The position numbers and the translations under genes are program-made. This document shows, in pieces, positions 18,787 through 29,071 of a stretch of DNA of 62,450 bases (its first letter is position 1; the number at the start of each line of letters is the position of its first letter). Origin of the DNA: UBA7887 sp964408735 (lineage in GTDB: Bacteria > Pseudomonadota > Alphaproteobacteria > UBA7887); assembly GCA_964408735.1 (NCBI GenBank), contig CAYPAX010000013.1, positions 1-62,450 of the forward strand, given 5' to 3'. Under the pieces are notes generated by a model. The model saw only the letters and a list, made by a program, of their open reading frames with translations. It was not told the origin of the DNA and made no database searches.

Positions 18787-19824
18787 GTGTCCTTCAGATT
18801 TCTCGCTCTCGTCGGCCTTGCCGCCATGGCCGCGTCCACTGCCGCCGAAGCCCGCGATCAGGTTCGTATCGTCGGCTCTTCGACGGTATTTCCCTTCTCG
18901 ACCACGGTTGCCGAGCAATTCGGCAACCGTAGCGATTTCAAGACGCCAGTGGTCGAAAGCACGGGCTCGGGCGGCGGCCTGAAACTGTTCTGCGCCGGCC
19001 TCGGCATCGAGCATCCGGATATCACCAATGCCTCAAGGCGCATCAAGCAGTCCGAGGTCGATCTTTGCGCCAAGAACGGGGTTGCCGACATCACCGAGGT
19101 GAGATTCGGCTATGACGGCATCGTGCTCGCAAATTCCAAGGAATCGGAGCCGATGTCGATCACGCTGCACCAGCTCTTCCTGGCCTTGGCCAAAGTCGTG
19201 CCGGCCAACGAAGATGGCAGCGAGCTGATGGCGAACCCTTACCAGACCTGGAACGAGATCGACCCCTCGCTGCCCGATGTCGCCATCGAGGTCTTGGGCC
19301 CGCCGCCGACCTCCGGCACCCGCGACGCCTTCGCCGAATTGGCTTTGGAAGGTGGCTGCAAGAGCTTTGCCGGGATCATGGCGCTGCGGACAGAAGACAG
19401 GAATCGCTACCAGGGCATCTGCCACGGCATCCGCGAGGACGGCGCCTATGTGGAGGCCGGCGAGAACGACGTGCTGATCATCCAGAAGCTGATCGCCAAT
19501 CCGGATGCCTTCGGGATTTTCGGTTTCAGCTTTCTCGATCAGAATGCGGATCGCGTGCAAGGCAGCCGCGTCGGCAACATCGAGCCCACCTTCGAAGCCA
19601 TCTCCGAAGGCCGTTACCCGATCTCGCGATCGCTGTTCTTCTACGTCAAGGACGCCCACGTGGGCGTCATCCCCGGCATCGCCGAATATGTCGAGGAGTT
19701 CACCGCCGAACGGGCCTGGAGCGAGGACGGCTATCTCGCCGACAAGGGCCTGATCCCGCTGTCGGACGAGGATCGTCACAAGACTCGCGATCTCGCCTCG
19801 GCACTGGCACCGCTGAGCTTGTAG
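18787..19824 (+). CDS. pstS: phosphate ABC transporter substrate-binding protein PstS
   Basis: Periplasmic phosphate receptor for the Pst importer. I chose the GTG at 18787 because AAGGAGGT lies 6 bp upstream and the protein then begins with a clean signal peptide ending near AEA. An upstream ATG at 18712 would add 25 residues containing the leader sequence. The 345-residue product has the phosphate-contact motifs GSSTVFPF and ESTGSGGG, and PTSGTRDAF. Confidence 0.94.
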   Translation: MSFRFLALVGLAAMAASTAAEARDQVRIVGSSTVFPFSTTVAEQFGNRSDFKTPVVESTGSGGGLKLFCAGLGIEHPDITNASRRIKQSEVDLCAKNGVADITEVRFGYDGIVLANSKESEPMSITLHQLFLALAKVVPANEDGSELMANPYQTWNEIDPSLPDVAIEVLGPPPTSGTRDAFAELALEGGCKSFAGIMALRTEDRNRYQGICHGIREDGAYVEAGENDVLIIQKLIANPDAFGIFGFSFLDQNADRVQGSRVGNIEPTFEAISEGRYPISRSLFFYVKDAHVGVIPGIAEYVEEFTAERAWSEDGYLADKGLIPLSDEDRHKTRDLASALAPLSL

Positions 19825-19866
19825 GCCGCCCTTGATGGCGTCGGCGCCTCATAGCCTGATCCTGCA

Positions 19867-21249
19867 ATGTCGCTGACGACGCTTCTCATCGTGCTGTTGG
19901 GCCTCAGCGCCCTGGCCTTTCACGTCGGGCGCCGCCGCGCCGTGACGGCCTCGGGCGGCGACCTGCACCGGCTGCATTCGCTGCCCGGCTATCACGGCGC
20001 CTATGTGGCGATCTGGTGCGGCGTGCCGGCACTCCTGACCATCGTTGCCTGGGCCGTGCTGGAAAGCCATGTGGTCGAGCTTCTCGTGCTCGGCAGCCTG
20101 CCGGCAAGCTACGGCGAGTTGCAGGCCGGTGCCAAGGGCCTGCTGCTCAACGACATTCGCAACCTCGCCAATGGCATCAACGCCCGTGGCGAAATCGAGC
20201 CGGCGGTTCAGGCCGCCGCCGACAGCCTGATCCGCTATCGCGCCATCGGGGCGGTGGCACTCGCCATCGTCGCCCTGGCGGCGGCAATCCTGGGGCTGCA
20301 CTTCGCGCGGCGCCGCGTCGCCCACGACTTCCGTGCCCGCAATGCGGTCGAAAAGGCGCTCTCGGCATTGCTGATCATCAGCTCCACCGTCGCCATCTTC
20401 ACGACCATCGGCATCGTGCTCTCCCTGGCTTTCGAATCGATCCGGTTCTTCGCCAAGGTACCCATCGGCGACTTCCTGTTCGGCCTGCAATGGAGCCCGC
20501 AGACCGCGATCCGGGCCGACCAGGTGGGCGCCACGGGCAGCTTCGGCGCCATCCCGCTGTTCGTCGGCACGCTTCTGGTGACCTTCATTGCCATGCTGGT
20601 GGCGGCGCCCATCGGCCTGATGTCGGCGATCTATCTTTCCGAATATGCCAGCCCGCGCCTGCGCGCCGTCACCAAGCCCGTGCTCGAGGTGCTGGCGGGC
20701 GTACCGACCGTCGTCTACGGCTTCTTCGCCGCCATCACCGTCACCCCCATTTTGCGGGATTTGGGGGCCAATGTCGGTCTCGACGTGGCCTCCGAGAGTG
20801 CGCTTGCCGCCGGTCTGGTGATGGGGATCATGATCATTCCCTTTGTCTCCTCGTTGTCGGACGACGTCATCAATGCCGTGCCCCAGACCATGCGCGACGG
20901 CTCCTTCGCGCTCGGCGCCACGCGCTCGGAGACCATCAAGCGCGTGGTGCTGCCGGCGGCGCTCCCCGGCGTGGTCGCCGCCATCCTGCTCGCCATATCG
21001 CGCGCCATCGGCGAGACCATGATCGTCGTCATGGCCGCCGGCCTGGCCGCCAACATGACCGCCAACCCGTTGCAGGCGGTGACCACGGTGACGGTGCAGA
21101 TCGTCACATTGCTGGTCGGCGACCAGGAATTCGATAGCGCCAAGACCTTGGCCGCCTTCGCCCTCGGCCTGGTGCTGCTGCTGGTTACCTTGGCGCTCAA
21201 CGTCGTTGCGCTCGGCGTCGTGCGACGCTACCGGGAGGTCTACGAGTGA
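19867..21249 (+). CDS. pstC: phosphate ABC transporter permease PstC
   Basis: Inner-membrane permease subunit. The 460-residue protein is the long alphaproteobacterial form. An extra N-terminal part has a membrane helix and a predicted soluble loop. The conserved permease region contains ISVYLSEYA-like AIYLSEYASPRLR, LAGVPTVVYGFFA and the cytoplasmic EAA loop DGSFALGATRSETIKRVVLP. It pairs with PstA, and its stop overlaps the pstA start. Confidence 0.94.
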   Translation: MSLTTLLIVLLGLSALAFHVGRRRAVTASGGDLHRLHSLPGYHGAYVAIWCGVPALLTIVAWAVLESHVVELLVLGSLPASYGELQAGAKGLLLNDIRNLANGINARGEIEPAVQAAADSLIRYRAIGAVALAIVALAAAILGLHFARRRVAHDFRARNAVEKALSALLIISSTVAIFTTIGIVLSLAFESIRFFAKVPIGDFLFGLQWSPQTAIRADQVGATGSFGAIPLFVGTLLVTFIAMLVAAPIGLMSAIYLSEYASPRLRAVTKPVLEVLAGVPTVVYGFFAAITVTPILRDLGANVGLDVASESALAAGLVMGIMIIPFVSSLSDDVINAVPQTMRDGSFALGATRSETIKRVVLPAALPGVVAAILLAISRAIGETMIVVMAAGLAANMTANPLQAVTTVTVQIVTLLVGDQEFDSAKTLAAFALGLVLLLVTLALNVVALGVVRRYREVYE

Positions 21250-22535
21250 TGGCCTCTGCCAGCATGACATTCGAGCTTGATGAAAAGCGTCTGCGCCGCC
21301 GCCACGCCGCCGAGACCCGGTTCCGCCTTTACGGACTGTTGGGCATCGCCCTGGCGGTGCTGGCACTTGGCGTGTTGCTGGTGACGATCGTCGCCAAGGG
21401 ACATACCGCCTTTTTCCAAAGCCGTGTCGTGGTCGATGTGTTCTTCGATCCGGCACTGATCGACCCTGACGGCAGTGGCGAAGCAAAAGTCTTGGCCAAA
21501 GGCAATTATGCTGCGGTCGCCAAGCGTTCCCTGCGAGCGCTCTTTCCTGATGTCTCGGGACGCCGCGACAAGCGCGCCCTTGGGCGGCTGTTGAGCGGCG
21601 GCGGCGACCGCCAGCTGCGCGACATGGTCCTGGCCGACCCGGCCCTGATTGGCAGCACGCAAACCGTGTCGCTGCTTGCCTCGGACGATGTCGACATGCT
21701 GCGCAAGGGACACATCTCGCGCGACATTCCCGAGGGCCAACGCGCGCTTTCGAACCAGCAGCTTGCCTGGCTCGACAGCCTTGCCGAAGCCGGGCGCCTG
21801 GAAAGCGGCTTCGCCTTCAATTTCTTCACCTCAGGCGATTCGCGCGAGCCCGAGCTTGCCGGCATCGGCGGTGCTGCCATGGGCTCGTTGTGGACGGTGC
21901 TGACCTGCCTGCTGCTGTCGGTGCCGCTCGGCGTCATGACCGCCGTCTATCTCGAGGAGTTCGCGGCGCGCAACCGCTGGACCGACCTCATCGAGGTCAA
22001 TATCAACAATCTCGCCGCGGTGCCGTCGATCGTCTTCGGCCTGCTCGGCCTGGCGGTGTTCCTGAACGTCTTCGGCATGCCGCGCTCGGCGCCCCTGGTC
22101 GGCGGCATGGTGCTGGTCCTGATGACCCTGCCGACGGTGATCATCGCCGCCCGTGCCGCCCTGATGTCGGTGCCGCCCTCGATTCGCGAAGCGGCGCTTG
22201 GTGTCGGCGCCTCGCCCATGCAGGTCGTCCTCCACCACGTCCTGCCCCTGGCGATGCCCGGCATCATGACCGGCACCATCATCGGCATGGCGCGCGCACT
22301 CGGCGAGACCGCGCCGCTGTTGATGATCGGCATGGTCGCCTTTATCGTCGATGTGCCCGGCGGGCCGCTCGACCCGGCCACGGCGCTGCCGGTGCAGATC
22401 TATATCTGGGCCGACAGCCCCGAGCGCGGCTTCGTCGAGAAGACCTCCGCCGCCATCATGGTGTTGTTGGCCTTTCTTATCGTGATGAACACGACAGCGG
22501 TTCTGATCCGCCAGAAATTCGAGAAACGATGGTAG
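21246..22535 (+). CDS. pstA: phosphate ABC transporter permease PstA (long form with N-terminal extension)
   Basis: Second permease subunit of the Pst importer. The 429-residue product carries an N-terminal extension with one helix and a soluble segment, the DUF3333-type region known in alphaproteobacterial PstA. The permease core follows, with YLEEFAARN, AVPSIVFGLLGLAVFL and the EAA-loop REAALGVGASPMQVVLHHVLP. Either GTG 21246 or ATG 21249 can be the start, overlapping the pstC stop; GGGAGG is upstream. Confidence 0.94.
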   Translation: MMASASMTFELDEKRLRRRHAAETRFRLYGLLGIALAVLALGVLLVTIVAKGHTAFFQSRVVVDVFFDPALIDPDGSGEAKVLAKGNYAAVAKRSLRALFPDVSGRRDKRALGRLLSGGGDRQLRDMVLADPALIGSTQTVSLLASDDVDMLRKGHISRDIPEGQRALSNQQLAWLDSLAEAGRLESGFAFNFFTSGDSREPELAGIGGAAMGSLWTVLTCLLLSVPLGVMTAVYLEEFAARNRWTDLIEVNINNLAAVPSIVFGLLGLAVFLNVFGMPRSAPLVGGMVLVLMTLPTVIIAARAALMSVPPSIREAALGVGASPMQVVLHHVLPLAMPGIMTGTIIGMARALGETAPLLMIGMVAFIVDVPGGPLDPATALPVQIYIWADSPERGFVEKTSAAIMVLLAFLIVMNTTAVLIRQKFEKRW

Positions 22536-22537
22536 CC

Positions 22538-23338
<801 letters not shown>

Positions 23339-23354
23339 TGGCGAGGAGAGAGAC

Positions 23355-24089
23355 ATGAACGGCGAGCATACCGTCCACGCCTATGACGACGAGCTTCGGC
23401 AGCTGACCGATACCGTTCTGCAAATGGGCGGCATGGTCGAACGCCAGATCGGCGACACGGTCGCTGCCATGATGGAACGCGACAGCGAACGCCTCAACCG
23501 CGTCATCAAGACCGATGACAGCATCGACGAGCTCGAGTTCGCGGTGGACCGCCAGGTCACCAAGATGCTGGCCTTGCGCCAACCCATGGCGGTGGACCTG
23601 CGCTCGATCATCGGTGCCCTGCGGGTGGCCGGCGACCTCGAGCGCATGGGGGATCTCGCCAAGAACATTGCCAAACGTGGCATCGCCCTGTCCCAGGCGC
23701 GCGAGATTCCCTCGGTCTGGATGATCCCCAACATGGCCGAGAAGGTCAGGGCCATGCTCGGGCAGGTGCTCGATGCCTATGTGGATCAGGATCTCGAAGG
23801 CGCCGAAAAAGTCTGGTGGAGCGACCAGGATGTCGACGAGATGTACAATGGCCTGTTTCGCGAGCTCTTGACCTACATGATGGAGGATGCGCGCAACATT
23901 ACGCCATGCACCCATATGCTGTTCGCCGCCAAGAACTTGGAGCGCATCGGCGACCACGCCACCAACATCGCCGAGATGATCAACTACCGCCTGACCGGCG
24001 ATCACCGATTCGGCGACCGCCCCAAGGGAGACACCACCGCGACATTCGTCTCCTGCGGCCCGGCGCAGCCGGAAGGCCTTTCGGAATAG
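23355..24089 (+). CDS. phoU: phosphate signalling protein PhoU
   Basis: Cytoplasmic negative regulator linking the Pst transporter state to PhoR. The 244-residue protein has two PhoU helical repeats with metal-site motifs: RSIIGALRVAGDLERMGDLAKNIA in the first half and NLERIGDHATNIAE in the second. GAGGAGAG lies just before the ATG. It lies 16 bp after pstB and abuts phoB. Confidence 0.95.
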   Translation: MNGEHTVHAYDDELRQLTDTVLQMGGMVERQIGDTVAAMMERDSERLNRVIKTDDSIDELEFAVDRQVTKMLALRQPMAVDLRSIIGALRVAGDLERMGDLAKNIAKRGIALSQAREIPSVWMIPNMAEKVRAMLGQVLDAYVDQDLEGAEKVWWSDQDVDEMYNGLFRELLTYMMEDARNITPCTHMLFAAKNLERIGDHATNIAEMINYRLTGDHRFGDRPKGDTTATFVSCGPAQPEGLSE

Positions 24090-24797
24090 ATGGGAAGCGA
24101 GCAGATGCAGCCCAGCATTCTCCTGGTCGAAGACGAGCCGTCCATCGTCTCGGTGCTGCGCTACAACCTCCAGCGCGAAGGCTTCGACGTGCGCGAGGCG
24201 GGCGATGGCGAGGAGGCCCTGGTGATGGTCAGGGAGAGGACTCCGGATCTGGTCATCCTCGACTGGATGCTGCCGTCTGTCTCCGGCCTCGAGGTCTGCC
24301 GGCAATTGCGCCGCAACCGCGATTACCGGGAGATGCCGATCATCATGTTGACGGCGCGGGCCGAGGAGGACGACCGCATACGCGGGCTTGACAGCGGCGC
24401 CGACGACTATGTCACCAAGCCGTTCTCGCCATCTGAAGTCATCGCCCGCGTGCGCGCCGTGCTCAGGCGCACACGCCCGGCCCTGGACCAGGACCGCTTG
24501 AGCTACGCCGATATCGAGATGGAGCTCGACACCTATCGCGTGAGGCGTGGCGGCAAAAGCATCCATTTGGGGCCTACCGAGTTTCGCCTGCTCAGGCATT
24601 TCCTCGAGAATCCGCGCCGGGTGTTCTCGCGCGAGCGCCTGCTGGATGCGGTCTGGGGACCGGACATCTCCGTCGAGCCGCGCACCGTCGATGTCCATAT
24701 CCGGCGCCTGCGCAAGGCCCTCAACGCGGAGAACGAGCGCGACCTCATCCGCACCGTGCGCTCGGCCGGCTACGCCCTCGAAACCGAAGACGCTTAA
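24090..24797 (+). CDS. phoB: phosphate regulon response regulator PhoB
   Basis: OmpR-family activator of the Pho regulon. The receiver domain has acidic residues in LVEDEPS, phospho-acceptor D58 in LVILDWMLPS, and the switch lysine in DYVTKPFSP. The winged-helix domain contains LGPTEFRLLRHF and SVEPRTVDVHIRRLRKAL. The frame opens directly after the phoU stop. A second ATG at 24105 (MQPSILLVED) matches common family starts and may be the true one. The last 4 bp overlap ald. Confidence 0.95.
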   Translation: MGSEQMQPSILLVEDEPSIVSVLRYNLQREGFDVREAGDGEEALVMVRERTPDLVILDWMLPSVSGLEVCRQLRRNRDYREMPIIMLTARAEEDDRIRGLDSGADDYVTKPFSPSEVIARVRAVLRRTRPALDQDRLSYADIEMELDTYRVRRGGKSIHLGPTEFRLLRHFLENPRRVFSRERLLDAVWGPDISVEPRTVDVHIRRLRKALNAENERDLIRTVRSAGYALETEDA

Positions 24798-25909
24798 GCG
24801 AGCAGCGTTTCCGGCGCCACGTAGGAGTAGTCCAGATCCTCGGCCACGGCAGGATGCGTCACCGTGCCGACATGCACGTTGAGCCCTGCGGCAAAGCCGG
24901 CATCCGCACCGAGCGCCTGCTGCCAGCCCTGGTCGGCGAGCGCCAGCACATAGGGCAGCGTCGCGTTGTTGAGCGCGAAGGTCGAGGTGCGCGCCACTGC
25001 GCCCGGCATGTTGGTGACGCAATAATGCACCACCTCGTCGACCACATAGGTGGGCTCGGTATGGGTGGTCGGGCGGCTGGTCTCGGAAACCCCGCCCTGG
25101 TCGATGGCCACATCGACGATGACCGAGCCGCGGCGCATCCCGTGCACCATCTCGGCGTCGATCAGCTTCGGCGCCTCCGCCCCCGGCACTAGCACGGCGC
25201 CGACCACGAGATCGGCGTTGAGCACGTGGCTTTCGACCGCCTCGACGGTGGCGAAAATGGTGTTGAGCATGGGGCCGAACTGCAAATCCAGCTGGGCAAG
25301 CCGGGGCAGCGACTTGTCGATGACGGTGACGCGCGCCTCCATGCCCATAGCCATGCGCGCCGCATTGGTGCCGACGACGCCGCCGCCGATCACCACCACA
25401 TCCGCCGCGGTCACGCCAGGCACGCCGCCGAGCAGCACGCCGCGCCCGCCTTGCGCACGCTCCAGGCAATGGGCGCCGGCCTGGATCGACATACGCCCCG
25501 CCACCTCGCTCATCGGTGCCAACAGCGGCAGGCGACCGCCCGCGTCGGACACGGTCTCGTAGGCGATGGCCGTCACCCCGCTCTCGAGCAACTCGGCGGT
25601 TTGTTCGGGATCGGCGGCGAGATGCAGATAGGTGAAAAGCACCTGGCCCTTGCTCAACAAGGCGCGTTCGGGCGCCAGCGGCTCCTTGACCTTGACCACC
25701 AGCTCCGCCTCCCCCCAGACCTCCTCGGCGCTTGCCGCAATGCTGGCGCCGGCTGCCTTGTAGATAGCGTCGTCGAGGCCGATGGCATGCCCGGCATTGC
25801 TTTGCACCAGCACCTGGTGACCATGATGCACCAGTTCGCGCACGCTCGACGGAATCAGACCAACGCGCGATTCCTGATCCTTGATCTCTTTCGGCACGCC
25901 TATGCGCAT
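24794..25909 (-). CDS. ald: alanine dehydrogenase
   Basis: NAD-dependent interconversion of L-alanine with pyruvate and ammonia. The protein has 371 residues, the family length. The N-terminus MRIGVPKEIKDQESRVGL, the substrate-site lysine in VKVKEP, the catalytic histidine in YLHLAADP and the Rossmann motif GGGVVG are all present. It is convergent with phoB (4-bp overlap) and downstream of the MFS gene on the same strand. Confidence 0.95.
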   Translation of the reverse strand: MRIGVPKEIKDQESRVGLIPSSVRELVHHGHQVLVQSNAGHAIGLDDAIYKAAGASIAASAEEVWGEAELVVKVKEPLAPERALLSKGQVLFTYLHLAADPEQTAELLESGVTAIAYETVSDAGGRLPLLAPMSEVAGRMSIQAGAHCLERAQGGRGVLLGGVPGVTAADVVVIGGGVVGTNAARMAMGMEARVTVIDKSLPRLAQLDLQFGPMLNTIFATVEAVESHVLNADLVVGAVLVPGAEAPKLIDAEMVHGMRRGSVIVDVAIDQGGVSETSRPTTHTEPTYVVDEVVHYCVTNMPGAVARTSTFALNNATLPYVLALADQGWQQALGADAGFAAGLNVHVGTVTHPAVAEDLDYSYVAPETLLA

Positions 25910-25927
25910 GGCACCCTCCTGTTTTGG

Positions 25928-27394
25928 TTAGGGTACCACAGCGCCGGCGGAGCGGACCTCTTGGGTGGGCATGCCCTCGCGCCCGCGCATGCGGACAAAG
26001 AGGATCAGCAGAATGGAGGGGATGCCGAGTGTCGAGGCGTAGATGAAGAAGGTCACAAAGTCCGTCGCATCGACTACGACGCCGGAGAACCCGGCGAGGA
26101 ACTTGCCGAACAGACTCATGATGGACGTGAACAGGGCGTATTGAGTCGCCGTATAGGCGCGATTCGTCAAAGCAGAAAGATAGGCGATGAAAACGGTGCC
26201 CGAGATGCCACCGGCAAGATTGTCCGCGCTGATGGTAACGGCAAGCATCCACAGCTCTGGCCCGACGATCGCCAAGGCCGCGAACAGCAGATTTGTCACC
26301 GTCAGCAGAACGGCCGAGACCAGCAGCATGCGCATAATGCCGAAGCGCACCACCAAAATGCCACCAAGAGCGATGCCGACGAGGGTTACGATCAGGCCGT
26401 AGGTCTTGCCGATATTGGCGATTTCCAGCTTGCTAAACCCGATTTCGCCATAGAAGGGAAGGGCAATCACGCCGAGTGTGATGTCCGATAGGCGGAACGA
26501 TCCGATCAATGCCAGAACAATGATCGCCATCCAGCCGTTGCGGCGGAAGAACTCGGCGAAAGGGCTGATCACGGCGGAGGAGAACCACGCGGCCAGGAGC
26601 TTCATGCGGCCGTGCAGATGCCCCGCAGCAGCCACGCGCTCGGCCAGCGCGGCTTCGTGTTCGCGCTCTTTCTCAATGGCATCGTGGGGTGGCTCGCGCA
26701 CGAGCAGCACCGTGATCATCCCGATGACCATAGAGAGCCCGATCAGGGCATAGGCCGTCGCCCAATCCAGGAAATAGGCAAGGTATAAGGTGACGGCTCC
26801 GGCCACGAACATGGCGATGCGGTAACCATACTGATAGGCAGCCGCCATGACGCCCTGCCGGTTGTCGGGCGCAGATTCGATGCGGAACGCGTCGATAGCA
26901 ATGTCCTGTGTGGCCGAAGCGACCGCGATGAGGAACGTCAACAGGGCCATCGTCAGGACGACCTCCGACGAAGGCGGCAGAACGAGCCAGTTCAACATGC
27001 CGCCGGCAACCGGCATGACGCCGGCCGAGTGGGCGGTCGCGCCCTGCGGGTCGAGCCGGGCGATGCCGATCATGCAACAGGCGATGCTGACCTGCGATAG
27101 GAACATGTAGGACCGCCGCTTCCCCAGCCAAGCCGTAAGCACGGGTAGCGGCAGGCGGTCAACCAGTGGCGCCCAAAGGACCTTCAACGCCCACGGGAAA
27201 CTCGCCCAAACGAAGAATCCGATCGTGGTGAAGCTGACGCCGATCTCACGCAGCCAAAGCCCAGTCGTCGAAAGCACGATGACCAGCGGCACGCCGGCCG
27301 CGTAGCCGAGGAACAGCATGGTAATGACGGGCCGCTCGGTGAAGGTCGCGAGCGTCTCCCGCCAAGTTGGCGCTGTCTGTTCCGCCGTCGTCAC
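25928..27394 (-). CDS. MFS permease, AmpG-like
   Basis: Twelve-helix-type major facilitator of the AmpG/muropeptide-permease-like group. The N-terminus RPVITMLFLGYAAGVPLVIV, the WAPLVDRLPLP loop with KRRSYM, and DIAIDAFRIE resemble AmpG, so uptake of muropeptides is possible but unproven. I chose the GTG at 27394, which overlaps the stop of the upstream kinase in a GTGA arrangement (488 residues). It looks somewhat less GC-rich than its neighbours. Confidence 0.75.
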   Translation of the reverse strand: MTTAEQTAPTWRETLATFTERPVITMLFLGYAAGVPLVIVLSTTGLWLREIGVSFTTIGFFVWASFPWALKVLWAPLVDRLPLPVLTAWLGKRRSYMFLSQVSIACCMIGIARLDPQGATAHSAGVMPVAGGMLNWLVLPPSSEVVLTMALLTFLIAVASATQDIAIDAFRIESAPDNRQGVMAAAYQYGYRIAMFVAGAVTLYLAYFLDWATAYALIGLSMVIGMITVLLVREPPHDAIEKEREHEAALAERVAAAGHLHGRMKLLAAWFSSAVISPFAEFFRRNGWMAIIVLALIGSFRLSDITLGVIALPFYGEIGFSKLEIANIGKTYGLIVTLVGIALGGILVVRFGIMRMLLVSAVLLTVTNLLFAALAIVGPELWMLAVTISADNLAGGISGTVFIAYLSALTNRAYTATQYALFTSIMSLFGKFLAGFSGVVVDATDFVTFFIYASTLGIPSILLILFVRMRGREGMPTQEVRSAGAVVP

Positions 27395-28368
27395 ACCAAC
27401 GTCGACAGCGCCACGTCGGGGCGGGCGCCGAAGTGGCTGATGATCTCGGCCGAGGCGAGCGAGCCCAAGCGCCCGCATTCGGCCAGGCCCTCGCCGCGGG
27501 TATAGCCATAGAGGAAGCCGGCGGCATAGAGGTCGCCGGCGCCGGTGGTGTCGAGCACGTGCTCGACAGGCGCGGCGTCGATCACGTGCACCTCTTCATG
27601 ATCGACGATCACCGAGCCTTTTTCGCTGCGGGTCAGGGCCGCGACCTCGCAATTCTGGCGGATCGCCTGCAAGCCCTCGTCGAAGCTGTCGACCTCGTAG
27701 AGCGACAGCAGCTCGGCCTCGTTGGCGAAGACGATATCGGCACCGCCCGCCACCAGGGCGCGGAACTCGTCGCGATAGCGGTCGACGCAGAACGAATCCG
27801 AGAGCGTCAGCGCGACCTTGCGGCCAGCGGCATGGGCGATCTCTTCCGCCTTGTGGAAGGCTTCCTTGGCATGCGGCGGGTCGTAGAGATAGCCTTCGAG
27901 ATAGGTCACCGCCGAGGCCTCGACCAAGGCCGGGTCGACATCCTCGGGGCCCAAGTCCACGCAGGCACCAAGGAAGGTGTTGAGTGTGCGCTGGGCGTCG
28001 GGCGTGACCAGAATCAGGCAGCGCGCGGTGCTCGCCCCGTCATTGGCGGGTGCGGTGTCGAAGCGCACGCCGAGGGAGCGGATATCATGGGCGAAGACCT
28101 CGCCGAGCTGATCGTCGCGCACCTTGCCGATGAAAGCGCCGCGGCCACCGAAAGAGGCGAGGCCTGCAATGGTGTTGGCGGCCGAGCCGCCCGACATCTC
28201 CAGGCCCGGGCCCATGGCGTCGTAGAGTGCCTTGACCTGATCGGGCGTGATCAGGGCCATGGCGCCCTTGGTCAGGCCGTGGCTGTCGAGAAAGCTGTCC
28301 TCGGCATGACTGAGAACGTCGACGATTGCATTGCCGATGCCGAGAACGTCGATGTCGGATTGCGCCAT
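27391..28368 (-). CDS. PfkB-family carbohydrate/adenosine kinase
   Basis: Ribokinase-superfamily kinase, closest in appearance to bacterial adenosine kinases. It has 325 residues with the substrate motif GGSAANTIAGLASFGG, GKVRDDQLG, and the anion-hole/catalytic-base motif DTTGAGDLYAAGF. The ATG at 28368 (MAQSDID) has GAGG about 5 bp upstream; the frame to 28395 has no such site. It is coupled to the MFS gene by a GTGA overlap, which suggests the permease and kinase act together. Confidence 0.82.
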   Translation of the reverse strand: MAQSDIDVLGIGNAIVDVLSHAEDSFLDSHGLTKGAMALITPDQVKALYDAMGPGLEMSGGSAANTIAGLASFGGRGAFIGKVRDDQLGEVFAHDIRSLGVRFDTAPANDGASTARCLILVTPDAQRTLNTFLGACVDLGPEDVDPALVEASAVTYLEGYLYDPPHAKEAFHKAEEIAHAAGRKVALTLSDSFCVDRYRDEFRALVAGGADIVFANEAELLSLYEVDSFDEGLQAIRQNCEVAALTRSEKGSVIVDHEEVHVIDAAPVEHVLDTTGAGDLYAAGFLYGYTRGEGLAECGRLGSLASAEIISHFGARPDVALSTLV

Positions 28369-28428
28369 GGGGGCCTCTTTGATTGGGAAGTGCAAGGTGG
28401 GGCGCGCAGTATACCCGGCGACCGGTCC

Positions 28429-28992
28429 CTAGCCACCCTCGGCGAAGGCACTTGGCAACTGGCGTCGCACCCGGTGCATCGGCCCCGGGTCGGCCAAGGC
28501 ACGTGACAGCAACAAAGCGCCCTCGATCACCATCACCGCGTCCGCGGCGCGGCGCACCGCCTCCTCGCCCTCAATGCCGTCTGCAGTCAGGGTCTCGGCC
28601 AGCGCCGCGATCCAACGGCCGTAGAAGGCAGCCACCGGCGCCGCGAAGGGATGGTCCGCCCCGACCTCGCTGAATTGGCCAAAAATGCCCGGCTCGCAAC
28701 CACCGCCATGGTGCTCTTCGACCGCCGCCAGCATGGCATCGAGCCGCTCGACGAGGGGCCCGTCGGCGGCCAGGGGGCCGAGCATTTCCGCTTCGAACCA
28801 GGCTTCCGCCGCCTCCAGCACGGCCGCCGCCATGGCTTCTTTGCCGCCGGGAAAATGATGATAGAGGCTGGCCTTGCTCAAGCCCGCCGCACGCGCGAGC
28901 GCAGCCACGCTGGTACCCCCGTAGCCGTGGGCACGAAACGTGTCGCTGAGCGCGGAAACCAGCTGCTCTTTTTGTACCGACCGATCGGTCAT
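28429..28992 (-). CDS. TetR-family transcriptional regulator
   Basis: 187-residue repressor-type regulator. The N-terminal helix-turn-helix is clear (FRAHGYGGTSVAALARAAGLSKASLYHHF, about residues 18-46, read as adjoining segments); the C-terminal ligand domain resembles the LmrA/YxaF-like group. A perfect 12-bp palindrome overlaps the start codon, which suggests autoregulation. It is divergent from an EI24-family gene across 79 bp, a possible target. Confidence 0.85.
   Translation of the reverse strand: MTDRSVQKEQLVSALSDTFRAHGYGGTSVAALARAAGLSKASLYHHFPGGKEAMAAAVLEAAEAWFEAEMLGPLAADGPLVERLDAMLAAVEEHHGGGCEPGIFGQFSEVGADHPFAAPVAAFYGRWIAALAETLTADGIEGEEAVRRAADAVMVIEGALLLSRALADPGPMHRVRRQLPSAFAEGG
28979..28990. 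promoter_or_regulatory. candidate TetR operator at the TetR start codon
   Basis: GACCGATCGGTC is a perfect 12-bp palindrome whose last base is the first base of the complementary start codon at 28992. The wider sequence TACCGACCGATCGGTCA resembles operators of TetR regulators. Its position would let the protein block its own expression and possibly affect the divergent gene at 29072. Confidence 0.55.
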
Positions 28993-29071
28993 AAGGGAAC
29001 TATAGGCGCCTCGTGCCCGGAATCCGAGTCCCACTTGCCGGGCCCCGGCCGTAAGGCCTATACCAGCGGTC

